Assembly (NCBI GenBank): GCA_947498315.1
Contig: CANMLD010000017.1
Location: 1 to 37,877 of the forward strand
DNA: 37,877 nucleotides
From: Pseudomonadota bacterium
GTDB taxonomy: Bacteria; Myxococcota_A; UBA9042; GCA-2863065
Reading direction: 5' to 3'
How positions within the stretch are numbered: the first letter of the stretch is position 1; the number at the start of each line of letters is the position of its first letter. The notes beneath the pieces are model-generated. The model was given only the letters and a program-made list of their open reading frames with translations. It was not told the DNA's origin and made no database searches. Below, piece by piece: positions 7,520-15,616 of the stretch. Made by a program: the position numbers and the translations under genes.

Positions 7520-8869
7520 GTGGGTGCTGCGCCGCTTCTGCCTGACGAAGAGCCGGGCTCCCGCGACGTGAACGCACGAGTCACACGCTGGCTTCAGACC
7601 GCGCCTGAGGCGGTCTTCGCGGTCTTCGCGATCGTGGCCTCGTTCTCGACCTACTTTTGCATGTACGCGTTTCGTCGTCCCTTTACGGCGGCAGGATACG
7701 CCGGCTACGCGTCGTTCTTCGGGTCTGAGGTCAAACTCAAGATCCTTTACGTCGTCAGTCAGGTCATCGGGTACACCCTCAGCAAGTTCCTCGGGATCAA
7801 GGTGGTTTCAGAGGCGACGGCAGCGGGCCGCGCTCGGGCCATCGCGCTCCTCATCGCCGCGTCGTGGTTCGCGTTGTTGCTCTTCGCGGTCATCCCTGCG
7901 CCGTGGAACGCGATGGCGATGTTCCTGAACGGCATCCCGCTCGGGATGGTTTGGGGGCTCGTCTTCGGATTTCTCGAAGGCCGGCGGCTGACGGAGGTGC
8001 TCGGAGCGGGGCTCTCGGCCAGCTTCATCGTCGCGAGTGGGGTCGTGAAAGCGGTGGGCGTCAGCCTCATCTCCGCGGGCGTCCCCGAGCTCTGGATGCC
8101 TTTCGTGGTCGGGGCCTTCTTCCTCCCTCCCATGCTCTTGTTCGTGTGGATGTTGCGAGTCCTCCCGCCCCCGTCGGCGCTCGACGAACAGCTCCGGGTG
8201 AAGCGCGAGCCGATGAACGCTGCAGCACGGCGCCAGTTCCTCGGCAGGTACCTCTTCGGCATCGTCGTCCTGACGTTGATCTACGCCGTCATTACGGCCT
8301 ACCGTGATTTCCGGGACAGCTTCGCGGTCGAGATCTGGTCTGCGCTCGGCTATGCAGAGCAACCGTCTGTCCTCGCGACGACCGAGCTCTGGATCGGGTT
8401 CTTCATCCTGATCGTGCTCGCTGCGCTCTATCGCATCCGTTCGAATCGCTTCGCCTTTCTCGTCGTTCACGGGGTCATGGCATTTGGCGGCGCGATGATC
8501 GGGATCGCCACCTGGTGTCACTCGGCGGGCTACATCTCGCCCGTGACGTGGATGACCCTCATCGGGTTCGGGCTCTACCTCGTCTATGTGCCTTACAACT
8601 CGATGCTCTTCGACCGGCTGATCGCGGCGAGTGGTCAGATCGCGACGGCTGGGTTTCTCATCTACGTCGCGGACGCGTTCGGATACCTCGGCAGCGTCGG
8701 GGTCATGCTCTTCAAGAACTTCGGAAAACCCGACCTGTCCTGGCTCGAGTTCTTCAACGATTTCAGCTATGTGACGGCGGCCATCGGCACGGTCACCTTC
8801 GGGATCTCGATCGTGTATTTTGCGGCGCGACTCAAGCGAGGCGACGCGAGCGTGCCCACCCAGCCGTAG
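7520..8869 (+). CDS. DUF5690-like MFS-fold membrane protein
   Basis: Up to 449 residues (GTG 7520; GTG 7568 gives a tidier N-terminus, MNARVTRWLQ). About twelve hydrophobic helices and the opening motif SFSTYFCMYAFRRPFTA match the DUF5690 family, which has a major-facilitator-like layout. The loop between helices 2 and 3 (SKFLGIKVVSE) and the short GFLEGRR loop resemble MFS conserved loops. The substrate is unknown, and a transporter role is inference from topology. It ends in TAG, one base before the stop of the convergent alkyltransferase-like gene, leaving no room for a terminator. Confidence 0.75.
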   Translation: MGAAPLLPDEEPGSRDVNARVTRWLQTAPEAVFAVFAIVASFSTYFCMYAFRRPFTAAGYAGYASFFGSEVKLKILYVVSQVIGYTLSKFLGIKVVSEATAAGRARAIALLIAASWFALLLFAVIPAPWNAMAMFLNGIPLGMVWGLVFGFLEGRRLTEVLGAGLSASFIVASGVVKAVGVSLISAGVPELWMPFVVGAFFLPPMLLFVWMLRVLPPPSALDEQLRVKREPMNAAARRQFLGRYLFGIVVLTLIYAVITAYRDFRDSFAVEIWSALGYAEQPSVLATTELWIGFFILIVLAALYRIRSNRFAFLVVHGVMAFGGAMIGIATWCHSAGYISPVTWMTLIGFGLYLVYVPYNSMLFDRLIAASGQIATAGFLIYVADAFGYLGSVGVMLFKNFGKPDLSWLEFFNDFSYVTAAIGTVTFGISIVYFAARLKRGDASVPTQP

Positions 8870-9163
8870 TCAGGGTTGAAGGCGATGCAGCCGCAGGAGC
8901 ACGCGCCCGGCCTCGTCGAAAGTGACCCCATCCAACAGGAGCCGAGCGCGCTGCTCGATGGCTGACGGCGACGTGAGCACGCCCTGTGCGTTGACGACGC
9001 GATGCCACGGAACGTCGGGTTCGCTGGCCGCGAGCGCCCAGCCAACCTGACGTGCGATGGTTGAGGAGCCAAGCAGACGACCCACGTCGCCGTAGGTCAC
9101 GACCGACCCCGGCGGCACGCGGCGCACCACATCGGCGACGCGGCCATGGAAGCCAGGGCCCAT
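8870..9163 (-). CDS. alkyltransferase-like protein (ATL, MGMT fold)
   Basis: 97 residues from ATG 9163 (GAGG upstream; a TTG at 9190 is a poorer start). It is the DNA-binding half of O6-alkylguanine-DNA alkyltransferase: GSVVTYGDVGRLLG with the nucleotide-flipping Tyr, ARQVGWAL for the helix-turn-helix and arginine finger, and the active-site loop PWHRVV. The acceptor Cys of MGMT (PCHRV) is Trp here (W53), the hallmark of ATL proteins. These bind O6-alkylguanine without repairing it and hand the lesion to nucleotide excision repair. There is no N-terminal domain. The gene seems to stand alone. Confidence 0.9.
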   Translation of the reverse strand: MGPGFHGRVADVVRRVPPGSVVTYGDVGRLLGSSTIARQVGWALAASEPDVPWHRVVNAQGVLTSPSAIEQRARLLLDGVTFDEAGRVLLRLHRLQP

Positions 9164-9222
9164 GATGCGGACCTCAGGTGGACTCGGCAAGGTCTCGTCT
9201 CCTCTGCGAATTCATCTGAATC

Positions 9223-10065
9223 TCACTCGGAGCTCTGCGACGCTGGCGCAAGGATCCACTGCGCCAGGACGTCTATCCCGCGCTCGGCGAAAGGGCCAAC
9301 CGTGTTGAAGAAGGCGTGCGGAGCCCCTTCGAAGATGGTCAGCGAACCGCGGCGCCCAAGCGCCGTGCGGCTCGCGTGCAGCTGACGCGCCTGTTCGACC
9401 GGTACGAGGGCGTCTGCGGTTCCGTGAAGCAGGTGCGTCGGCTGAAACGGGCCCGCAGTCGCCATCGGCGACCAGCGGCGCCACTCAGTTGGGTCTCGGC
9501 TCGCTGTCGTGAGAGGCGGGAGGAGGCCCGCGAAGGGACCCGTGAGGTGGCCGAAGTCATAGAGACCGAAGACGCCAATGACCTGCGCCACCCAAGGCAG
9601 GCGATCGGCGGCCAGAAGGGCGAGGGTACCGCCCGCGGACAGGCCGGCGAGGGTAACTCGACTGGTGGAGATGCCGTGTTCAGGGAGGGCGTCGAGGACG
9701 GCGCCGGCGCCGGCGACAACATCGGAGAGCGCCGCCGCGATAGGCGCGCCGCGGCGGCCCAGGCGCTCCGGGATGCGGCGGTACGTGACCGAGGCGACGG
9801 TGACTCCGAGCGCACGGAGCCGAGTCGAGAGAAGGCGCATCGGCTTCATACGCCGTGAGCCGACGATGAAGCCGCCGCCGTGCACAAGAATCAGCGTGTC
9901 GCCAGTCGGCCGCTCGGGGACATAGAGGTCGACGGCGATGCGTGCGTTCGAGTCACCGCCTCGCAGCGTCAGAGTCGGCGCAACGGAGTCGAACGTGTCG
10001 GGAGTCCAGATCTGGGCAAGAGTACGGAGCACCGCCAGCGGGCTCGGTGCGGCCGGAGCGGTCAC
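9223..10065 (-). CDS. alpha/beta hydrolase, hormone-sensitive-lipase-like esterase
   Basis: 280 residues from GTG 10065. It has the oxyanion motif HGGGF (62-66), the nucleophile elbow GLSAGG (Ser 143), Asp 218 in HGTADALVP and His 250 in APHAFF. This is the complete catalytic set of HSL-family carboxylesterases acting on short or medium acyl esters. No signal peptide is seen, so it is probably cytoplasmic. The GTG overlaps the TGA of the upstream lipoprotein gene (GTGA), so translation of the two is probably coupled. Confidence 0.85.
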   Translation of the reverse strand: MTAPAAPSPLAVLRTLAQIWTPDTFDSVAPTLTLRGGDSNARIAVDLYVPERPTGDTLILVHGGGFIVGSRRMKPMRLLSTRLRALGVTVASVTYRRIPERLGRRGAPIAAALSDVVAGAGAVLDALPEHGISTSRVTLAGLSAGGTLALLAADRLPWVAQVIGVFGLYDFGHLTGPFAGLLPPLTTASRDPTEWRRWSPMATAGPFQPTHLLHGTADALVPVEQARQLHASRTALGRRGSLTIFEGAPHAFFNTVGPFAERGIDVLAQWILAPASQSSE

Positions 10066-11198
10066 TCGGTAGCCTCCCCTTCGGTCGGGCAGAACTCGTT
10101 GCCAGGGTAGTCCTCCGGCGGCTCGCATTGCACCGTGACCCCGCCGCACATGTCGCCGCAAAGGCGAGGGACGACGTCGGTGATGAGGTCCTTCGGAAGG
10201 AGCGTCATCGCGAACGGCGCATTGCCAGAGCCGTATTCGAAGGGCTCGCCCGTATCGAGGATGAGGTTGGCAAACGAGATGGTGCCCTCGATGCGATCTT
10301 GGTCAGGGTTGGCGGGGTCGGGGACGATGGCGCCCGTGACGCGGACACCCTCCATCTTGATCCCGATGCCCGACAGGTCGATGTTGATCTCGAAGGCTTC
10401 GGTCGTCATGAAGAGTCGATCGCCGTCGGGCTTGATGACGCCCTCCGGGTGAACGCCGAAGCCCTTGGCGGTCTCGTCGATGTGCATCTTGTAAGGATCG
10501 TTGGTGTTCTTCGGCTCGCCTTCGTTGGCGACGGTCTTGCCGGCAGCCCAGCGGAAGCGCCCGTCATCGAGCACGACGATGTCGGCGAAGAGCATCAAGG
10601 TGACAGGGAGCGGGACCTCGACCGGTGCCACGAGGACGTAGACACCGTCGACAAAGTCGACCTTCTCAGTGCCCACTTCGTCGGTCGGGGCGAACTGGAA
10701 GTCGAAGTGGTAAGGGACCCCCGTGCGCCGTCCGCCGACATCGGCCAGGCCGTCAGCCACTTCGAGTTGCCACGGGATCTTGGCCTGCTTGAACGCGTCG
10801 CCCCTCAGCAGCAGCTCGGCAGAGAGGCCATCGTCGGCCAGGACGAAGCTGGTGCCTTCGTCACAGGTGTCGGCCGTCAGTGCTCCTGACGCGACCTGCG
10901 TAGCTGGAATGGCCTTGCAGCTGGTGAGGGAGGGCTCGAGGCCGGCACGCCTTTCGTTCTCAACGGTTCGGTCCTCGGGCGCCGCTGGCCACACTCGAAC
11001 GACGAGCGTCGCGGGGTCGACGGGCTCGCTGAAGGTCAGCGTGAGCGCGCTCCCGACCGCGAAGACCCCCTCGGCCGGCAGCGGCAGCTTCGCATCGGGA
11101 GGCGGGTCGTAGCTGCAGGCACCGAGCGCGAAGAGGCCTGTTGTGTACAAGCGTGCGGAAAGGACGGCAGAAGGGCGACGGTAGGATGATTCGGTCAT
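10062..11198 (-). CDS. lipoprotein with an Ig-like N-terminal domain, function unknown
   Basis: 378 residues from ATG 11198 (GGAG upstream). The signal peptide ends with the lipobox ALGAC. The mature protein begins with a segment like bacterial Ig-like (Big_5/SbsA) domains: PAEGVFAVGSALTLTFSEPVDPATL. A beta-rich domain with no familiar enzyme motif follows. The C-terminus has four Cys (CGDMC, C, C) that could form disulphides. Its stop overlaps the start of the esterase gene. Co-expression of a surface lipoprotein and an esterase hints at a shared role at the envelope, but the sequence does not say which. Confidence 0.7.
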   Translation of the reverse strand: MTESSYRRPSAVLSARLYTTGLFALGACSYDPPPDAKLPLPAEGVFAVGSALTLTFSEPVDPATLVVRVWPAAPEDRTVENERRAGLEPSLTSCKAIPATQVASGALTADTCDEGTSFVLADDGLSAELLLRGDAFKQAKIPWQLEVADGLADVGGRRTGVPYHFDFQFAPTDEVGTEKVDFVDGVYVLVAPVEVPLPVTLMLFADIVVLDDGRFRWAAGKTVANEGEPKNTNDPYKMHIDETAKGFGVHPEGVIKPDGDRLFMTTEAFEINIDLSGIGIKMEGVRVTGAIVPDPANPDQDRIEGTISFANLILDTGEPFEYGSGNAPFAMTLLPKDLITDVVPRLCGDMCGGVTVQCEPPEDYPGNEFCPTEGEATE

Positions 11199-11237
11199 GG
11201 GGACTCCGGGCGACGGCACCAGCGGCGCGGGGATGGT

Positions 11238-11255
11238 CTTCTTCTTCGGAAGAAG
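11238..11255. terminator. hairpin between two minus-strand genes
   Basis: CTTCTTC and GAAGAAG form a 7 bp stem with a TTCG loop (CGAA on the transcribed minus strand). It lies between the end of the VTT-like gene (11271) and the lipoprotein start (11198). There is no T-tract, so it may be a weak terminator or a transcript-stabilising hairpin. Confidence 0.4.
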
Positions 11256-11270
11256 GCTACCACAACGGGC

Positions 11271-11795
11271 TCACGCGAACAGCCCGGTCCAGCCATCGAC
11301 GATGCGTGGCCAGACCTGATCCCAGAGCCGGACCACCGTGGGCCAAATCTCGCCCCCGATGAGCGCGAGACACACGAAGCGAAGGAAGCGAAGCGGGATC
11401 CCGATGAGGAGCAACGTTTGGATGCGCATGCCGAACCCCTTCGCGATGATCGCGATGGGCAGCACCGGCGGGAGCCCAAAGAACGCCGCTGAGATCGTCA
11501 CCAGCGTGAACGTGCGCCGAGCGCCGCTGTGCTTGACCCGGATGAGGTCGATCTGACGATGTAGTCGCGGCCAGCGTTCGACGAGCTTGCCGCCCGAGAA
11601 GTAGAGCAGAACGTACATGAGGTTCTGACCGATGGTGCAGGCTAGGCCCACCACCGCCGGGTGCATGCCCCGTCCCCCGAACACGATCGCCATCGCCTCC
11701 GTCGCGAGCGGCGGAAAGAACGGGCTGACGATCGGGCCAGCAAAGGCGAAACCGACCAGGGCGAAGAACGCGTCCACAGAACGCGAGTATCGCAT
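11271..11795 (-). CDS. VTT/YqaA-like small-protein membrane family
   Basis: 174 residues from ATG 11795. It is hydrophobic throughout, with segments around VDAFFALVGFAFAGPIV, HPAVVGLACTIGQNLMYVLLYFSGG, FTLVTISAAFFGLPPVLPIAIIAKGFGM and TLLLIGIPLRFLRFVCLALIGG. A re-entrant FFPPLATEAMAIVFGG loop and a G-Q-N-L helix recall the VTT (DedA/YqaA) group. Such proteins are implicated in membrane homeostasis or lipid flipping. The upstream in-frame Met at 11849 would add a basic, unlikely leader. Family assignment is by pattern only. Confidence 0.6.
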   Translation of the reverse strand: MRYSRSVDAFFALVGFAFAGPIVSPFFPPLATEAMAIVFGGRGMHPAVVGLACTIGQNLMYVLLYFSGGKLVERWPRLHRQIDLIRVKHSGARRTFTLVTISAAFFGLPPVLPIAIIAKGFGMRIQTLLLIGIPLRFLRFVCLALIGGEIWPTVVRLWDQVWPRIVDGWTGLFA

Positions 11796-12096
11796 GTCGG
11801 GGCGGCTGTCAGCCCCCCTACGCCGCTCGCATGTGCGTCTACACGCCAAAGTGCGATCGCAGCGAGCTCGCTATTGCTCCGAGCCGCGCTGAAACGAGCT
11901 CGAGCCAGCCAGCCCGGGCGCGACGGACCGCGAAAAATTTTTCTCACTTCGCGCCGGAAAATTTCGCTGCGCACGGAATTTCGCACCTAGGGTGCGAATT
12001 AACTTTCACGTCCAGGTCACGATAAGTAAGGTGGTTCTGGCGTGGCACCAATGGCCGGTCCGTAGTTGGACCCTCTGCTGGTTTCGGGGGCTTTCG
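11796..12096. other. AT-richer intergenic region
   Basis: There is no convincing gene in these 300 bp. Around 11930-12030 the sequence is clearly more A/T-rich than the rest of the window (GAAAAATTTTTCT, GGAAAATTTCG) and carries the palindrome listed separately. It lies between the divergent VTT-like gene and the small lipoprotein/ligase/radical-SAM genes, so it most likely holds their promoters. Confidence 0.6.
11980..11998. promoter_or_regulatory. perfect palindrome TTCGCACC-TAG-GGTGCGAA
   Basis: Two 8 bp arms around a 3 bp centre, in the AT-rich spacer about 100 bp upstream of the small ORF at 12097 and 230 bp upstream of the ligase gene. Symmetry and position suit a binding site for a dimeric regulator. 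A hairpin in RNA is also possible. The regulator is unknown. Confidence 0.5.
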
Positions 12097-12217
12097 ATGC
12101 AGTTCTTCAAATCGTTCCTATTCGTCGTCGGATTCTTCATTCTAGCGGCCGTGTCCCGCAGCGGACGCAGCGCCCTCGGCCAATGACGATGTGACATCGG
12201 GTACGAAAACAGACTAG
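12097..12217 (+). pseudogene. tiny lipoprotein with an apparent +1 frameshift at the lipobox
   Basis: From ATG 12097 the frame gives MQFFKSFLFVVGFFILAA, a textbook lipoprotein signal. It then continues VSRSGRSALGQ and stops at 12186 (29 residues). If the single G at 12151 is skipped, the next codon becomes Cys, completing the lipobox L-A-A-C, and the frame runs CPAADAAPSANDDVTSGTK to TAG 12215-12217. That is a typical short acidic lipoprotein tail. The whole would be about 39 residues and would end 10 bp before the ligase gene. It could be a frameshifted gene, a sequencing error, or two unrelated readings; no strong ribosome site is visible. Confidence 0.4.
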
Positions 12218-12227
12218 GCTCGCTTCA

Positions 12228-13721
12228 ATGTTGCCGCGAACCATCTTCAGAGACCTCCTACTTCCAACCGCCGCGACCTTCACGCCGTTCAAAAGCTGGC
12301 GCTACCTCCAGGAGATGTGCGAACGCGAGTTCGAACCCCTCGAGCGGCAACGCAACCTCCGCATGTCGCTCGTGCGGGAGCTGTTCGTTCACGCGTATCG
12401 TGAGGTCGACATCTACCGACAAGCGCTCGATCGCGCCGGCGTCGACCCAATCGAGGTCAGCTACGCGACCAAGTTCGCGTTGGTCCCCATCACGACGAAG
12501 GACGACCTCCGCGAAGGGTTCCCTCAGCGCCAGCTTGCACGATCGTTTCGCGGACGCGCCCTCCGCTACTCGAACACGTCGGGCAGTACGGGTCGGCCTT
12601 TGCTGCTGATTCAAGACACGCGCGACATCGCGATGAAGTACGCCTCGATTCTTCGCTCTCGCCAGGTCGGTGGCGTGGACCCGCTCGCGACGCAAGTCCG
12701 TGTGACACCGAACGAATGCCAGCCATCACTCCCGGAAGGTGACTCGCCTTCCGTCGTAAACCCGCTCCATCGCAACCACGAGACCCCGGGCCGGCGTTCA
12801 GCGTTCTTCGTGTTCCTCGAGAAGCAGATCGTCAACCCTCTCATTCACGCGCGTCACATGCTCGAGCCCTTCTGGAAGGGCCCGGGCGGAAGCGGCCCCG
12901 TCGACTTCGACAGCTACCTCGACCGTATCGACAAGCTCGAGCCCGAAGTGCTCTCGCTCTACCCGCTCTACGCGCTGCTTCTCGCGAAGCATCTGCGCCG
13001 AACGGGCCGGAAGCCGCCCAAGATCACCGGCGCCATCGACTTTTCGGGGGGGCTCGCGCCGCCGTGGCTCTCCGCCTGCGTGAGCGAGGCCTTTGGAGTA
13101 CGCACCATTCAATCGGCCGGGGGATGCGAGTTCGCGCGTTATGCCGCATCCTGCCCGAACGACCCGGCCCGCATGCACCTCGCCGAGAGCTACGCCTATG
13201 TTGAAGCGATTCGGCCCGACGGCACCTTGTGCGCCCCAGGCGAGCTCGGCAACCTCATCGTAACGAGCCTCCACTCGTGGGCCATGCCGATCATTCGGCT
13301 CGAGCCGGGAGACGTCGGTCGCATCTTCGACGAGCCATGTGCGTGCGGTCGCAAGTCGCGCCGGCTCGAACACGGGGGCCGAGTTCAAGCGCTACTACGC
13401 AACACCGAAGGACGATGGGTAACAGCGCTCGAGTCGTGGGAGACCCTGCTCTCGGTCGGGGGGCTCGACCTCTTTCAGCTTCATCAACTGACGGAGAAAG
13501 ACTACGAGCTGCTCATCGTGAGATCCCCCTCGGAACGACTCGATACGGGGGAGCTCGAGGACCGGCTCGCGCGCCTTCTCGGCAAAGAGGCGATGGTGAA
13601 GATCACGACAGTAGATGGGATCCCGACTGAGGTCTCCGGCAAGCTCCAACTCGTAAAGTCCCGTACTTACGATGATTTCCGACCCGTGACTGTGCGCAGT
13701 AAGCGCGTCCGAGTCAACTGA
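12228..13721 (+). CDS. PaaK/CapK-like adenylate-forming enzyme
   Basis: 497 residues. It carries the P-loop of the phenylacetate-CoA ligase / CapK / F390-synthetase branch of the AMP-binding superfamily: YSNTSGSTGRP at 114-124. Later features are GELGNLIVTSL, the R-x-x-x-G-D-x-G segment (IRLEPGDVGRI), CACGRKSRR near 371 and a C-terminal lid domain. Such enzymes activate a carboxylate as acyl-AMP and pass it to CoA or an amine; the substrate cannot be read here. It begins just after a mini-lipoprotein and is followed 22 bp later by a radical SAM gene, so the two enzymes probably act in one pathway. Confidence 0.85.
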   Translation: MLPRTIFRDLLLPTAATFTPFKSWRYLQEMCEREFEPLERQRNLRMSLVRELFVHAYREVDIYRQALDRAGVDPIEVSYATKFALVPITTKDDLREGFPQRQLARSFRGRALRYSNTSGSTGRPLLLIQDTRDIAMKYASILRSRQVGGVDPLATQVRVTPNECQPSLPEGDSPSVVNPLHRNHETPGRRSAFFVFLEKQIVNPLIHARHMLEPFWKGPGGSGPVDFDSYLDRIDKLEPEVLSLYPLYALLLAKHLRRTGRKPPKITGAIDFSGGLAPPWLSACVSEAFGVRTIQSAGGCEFARYAASCPNDPARMHLAESYAYVEAIRPDGTLCAPGELGNLIVTSLHSWAMPIIRLEPGDVGRIFDEPCACGRKSRRLEHGGRVQALLRNTEGRWVTALESWETLLSVGGLDLFQLHQLTEKDYELLIVRSPSERLDTGELEDRLARLLGKEAMVKITTVDGIPTEVSGKLQLVKSRTYDDFRPVTVRSKRVRVN

Positions 13722-13743
13722 CGATGTTGCGGGCCTCTCTCTC

Positions 13744-14718
13744 TTGAGCAGCTCGGTCCTCGAACGCCTCCCGTTCGCAGCACGTGCGCTCATTCGCCAC
13801 GGCCGAGCACCGCTCGGCGTCAGTTGGGTCATCACCAACCGCTGCAATCTTCATTGCGTCTACTGCGACTGCCCGACGACGCTGCTCGACGAGCTCACGA
13901 CGGACGAGTGCCTCGACGTCATTGATCAGATGGCGACGCTCGGCACCGTGCGTGTTCATATCACCGGCGGCGAGCCGCTCATGCGGAAGGACCTCGAGCG
14001 CCTCATCCTGCGAATGCGCTTCCATGACATGCGGGTCAGTCTAAGCTCGAATGGGACGCTGATCCCGAAGCGAAAGCGCCTCTTGAGGTCGTTACGGTCC
14101 GTGTCACTGAGCCTCGATGGTACTCCCGAGATCCACGACCGACACCGTGCCGATGGCCAGGTCTCCGAAGTGCGGGCTGCACTCGAGACACTGCGGGATC
14201 ATGGAGTGACCCGCTATCTCACCTGCCTGCTCGCGTCCGACACCACGACCGAGTGCATCGACTACGTGCTGGCGACCGGTAAGGAGCTAGGAGCGGAGGT
14301 GTACTTCCAACCTGCGCTCGACGTCGTCCTCGCGTCTGAGCGGGCCAACCCCTACAGCCCTGAAGCGGAGCACGTCCGAGCACTTCTGGCTGTCGTGATC
14401 GAGCGCAAGGGCCACGGCGCACCGGTCGGTAACACTCTCGAAGGGCTCACCCACCTCGCGACGTGGCCGGCGATAAAGCCACTCCCGTGCCCGGTGGGTC
14501 GAGTCGCGGTGCGGCTCACCCCAGATGGGGTCCTCTTGCCTTGCCACGAACGCGCGTCGATCCCCGACGGCGAGTCCGTACGAAACGGCGGCTTCGTGGA
14601 GGCGTTTTCGCGCCTGCAATCGAAGCGTTGCACGGAGTGCTGGGGAGCTGGACGCGCCGATCTGAGAGCGGCTGTCATGCGTGGGCCGCTTGGCCTCTAC
14701 GAGCTCTTCTCGGCGTGA
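13744..14718 (+). CDS. radical SAM protein with SPASM-like C-terminal cysteines
   Basis: 324 residues from TTG 13744 (no strong ribosome site). The radical SAM motif is CNLHCVYC (C34, C38, C41), followed by GGEP in HITGGEPLMRK and by further barrel motifs (SLSSNG, SLSLDG). The C-terminus has Cys near 249, 267, 295 and 298 in CPVGR...LPCHE...CTEC, the layout of a SPASM or twitch domain that binds one or two auxiliary Fe-S clusters. Enzymes of this kind modify peptides (RiPPs) or cofactors, and some act on lipids or sugars. Pairing with the upstream adenylate-forming enzyme suggests a small biosynthetic pathway. It ends 9 bp from the stop of a convergent methyltransferase gene. Confidence 0.85.
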   Translation: MSSSVLERLPFAARALIRHGRAPLGVSWVITNRCNLHCVYCDCPTTLLDELTTDECLDVIDQMATLGTVRVHITGGEPLMRKDLERLILRMRFHDMRVSLSSNGTLIPKRKRLLRSLRSVSLSLDGTPEIHDRHRADGQVSEVRAALETLRDHGVTRYLTCLLASDTTTECIDYVLATGKELGAEVYFQPALDVVLASERANPYSPEAEHVRALLAVVIERKGHGAPVGNTLEGLTHLATWPAIKPLPCPVGRVAVRLTPDGVLLPCHERASIPDGESVRNGGFVEAFSRLQSKRCTECWGAGRADLRAAVMRGPLGLYELFSA

Positions 14719-14727
14719 GCCCGCCCG

Positions 14728-15435
14728 CTACTCGGCACGGCGAAAGCGGTAGATGGACCCGTGATAATCGATGCCGCTGTACCGTCTTGGAGACACGATC
14801 GTGGGCCCGCCCCGATACCCCAAGCTCTCGAGTAGGCGCGAGAAGCGGCCACCCTGACCGCGTCCCGGGTCGACGATGACGACTTCGGTGCCGAGATGGC
14901 CGTGGCGAGCGATACACGCGGCGAGCGTGGTCGCGTGTTCGGGCTCATAGAGCAGATCGCTGCCGATGATGACGTCGAAGACGCCGGGGATGACCGTCTC
15001 GGACGACCAATCGTTCTGCCGGAAAGCGATGGGCGAGAGCGCGTTGAGCGCTGTATTGGCGATGAGGAATGCGCCCGCGAGCGGGTGCAAATCGCTGGAG
15101 GTCACTTCGCCGCCTCGGCGATGAAGGACCACGCTGGCGAGTCCGAGACCACACCCAAGCTCGAGGATGCGTTTCGTGCCGTTCCACCCCGGCGCCGCCA
15201 ACTTACCCGGGTCTGGCTCTCGGTCGAGCTCAAGCGAGTCCATGGCTTCGGCGAGGACCCGCCCCGAGGGCCAGAGATTGCCGAACAAGGGCCACTGCGA
15301 CGACGAGATGCCCACCCGAGCAGCGGCGCCATCAGGGTCCCAAAACTGCTGTTTGTCGGCCAGAGCGCGGATCACATAGTCGTGCGCGCCCACGCGGACC
15401 CGATCGACCCGAACGGCGTAGCCCTTCTTCTTCAC
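14728..15435 (-). CDS. class I SAM methyltransferase (Methyltransf_16-like)
   Basis: 235 residues from GTG 15435 with GGAGA upstream. Motif I is ILELGCGLGLASVVL, motif II is EVTSSDLHPLA, and FDVIIGSDLLYEPEH is the D/S-D-L-L-Y segment typical of the METTL/Methyltransf_16 group. The LFGNLWPSGRVLAEAM lead-in matches W-P-(S/A)-xxLAxxL in protein lysine methyltransferases. The likely product is a protein N-methyltransferase, but the target is unknown. It is divergent from comEC across a 181 bp gap that should hold both promoters. Confidence 0.8.
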   Translation of the reverse strand: MKKKGYAVRVDRVRVGAHDYVIRALADKQQFWDPDGAAARVGISSSQWPLFGNLWPSGRVLAEAMDSLELDREPDPGKLAAPGWNGTKRILELGCGLGLASVVLHRRGGEVTSSDLHPLAGAFLIANTALNALSPIAFRQNDWSSETVIPGVFDVIIGSDLLYEPEHATTLAACIARHGHLGTEVVIVDPGRGQGGRFSRLLESLGYRGGPTIVSPRRYSGIDYHGSIYRFRRAE

Positions 15436-15616
15436 TGGTCTCCCGGCGACTCGGAGGCCGGGACCGAGGTGCGCAGACGGCTATGTCACAGGGAGTAGCT
15501 GATAGACAGCGCAATCGGCGCCCCTGATGCCGCTCGAAGACGTTCGGACGTTCGGAAAATCACGACAATGCTACGAAAGTTGGAGACGAATGCCACGGCG
15601 GCGGCGCTGAAGGGTC

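Noticed and set aside
7808-8521. 237-codon minus-strand frame opposite the DUF5690-like gene
   Set aside because: It is a D/E/R/H-rich antisense shadow. The plus frame encodes clear membrane helices.
9942-10889. 315-codon plus-strand frame opposite the lipoprotein gene
   Set aside because: Its translation is rich in H/D/R/E with no hydrophobic core, typical of the antisense of a GC-rich gene. The minus strand has a lipobox and an Ig-like domain.
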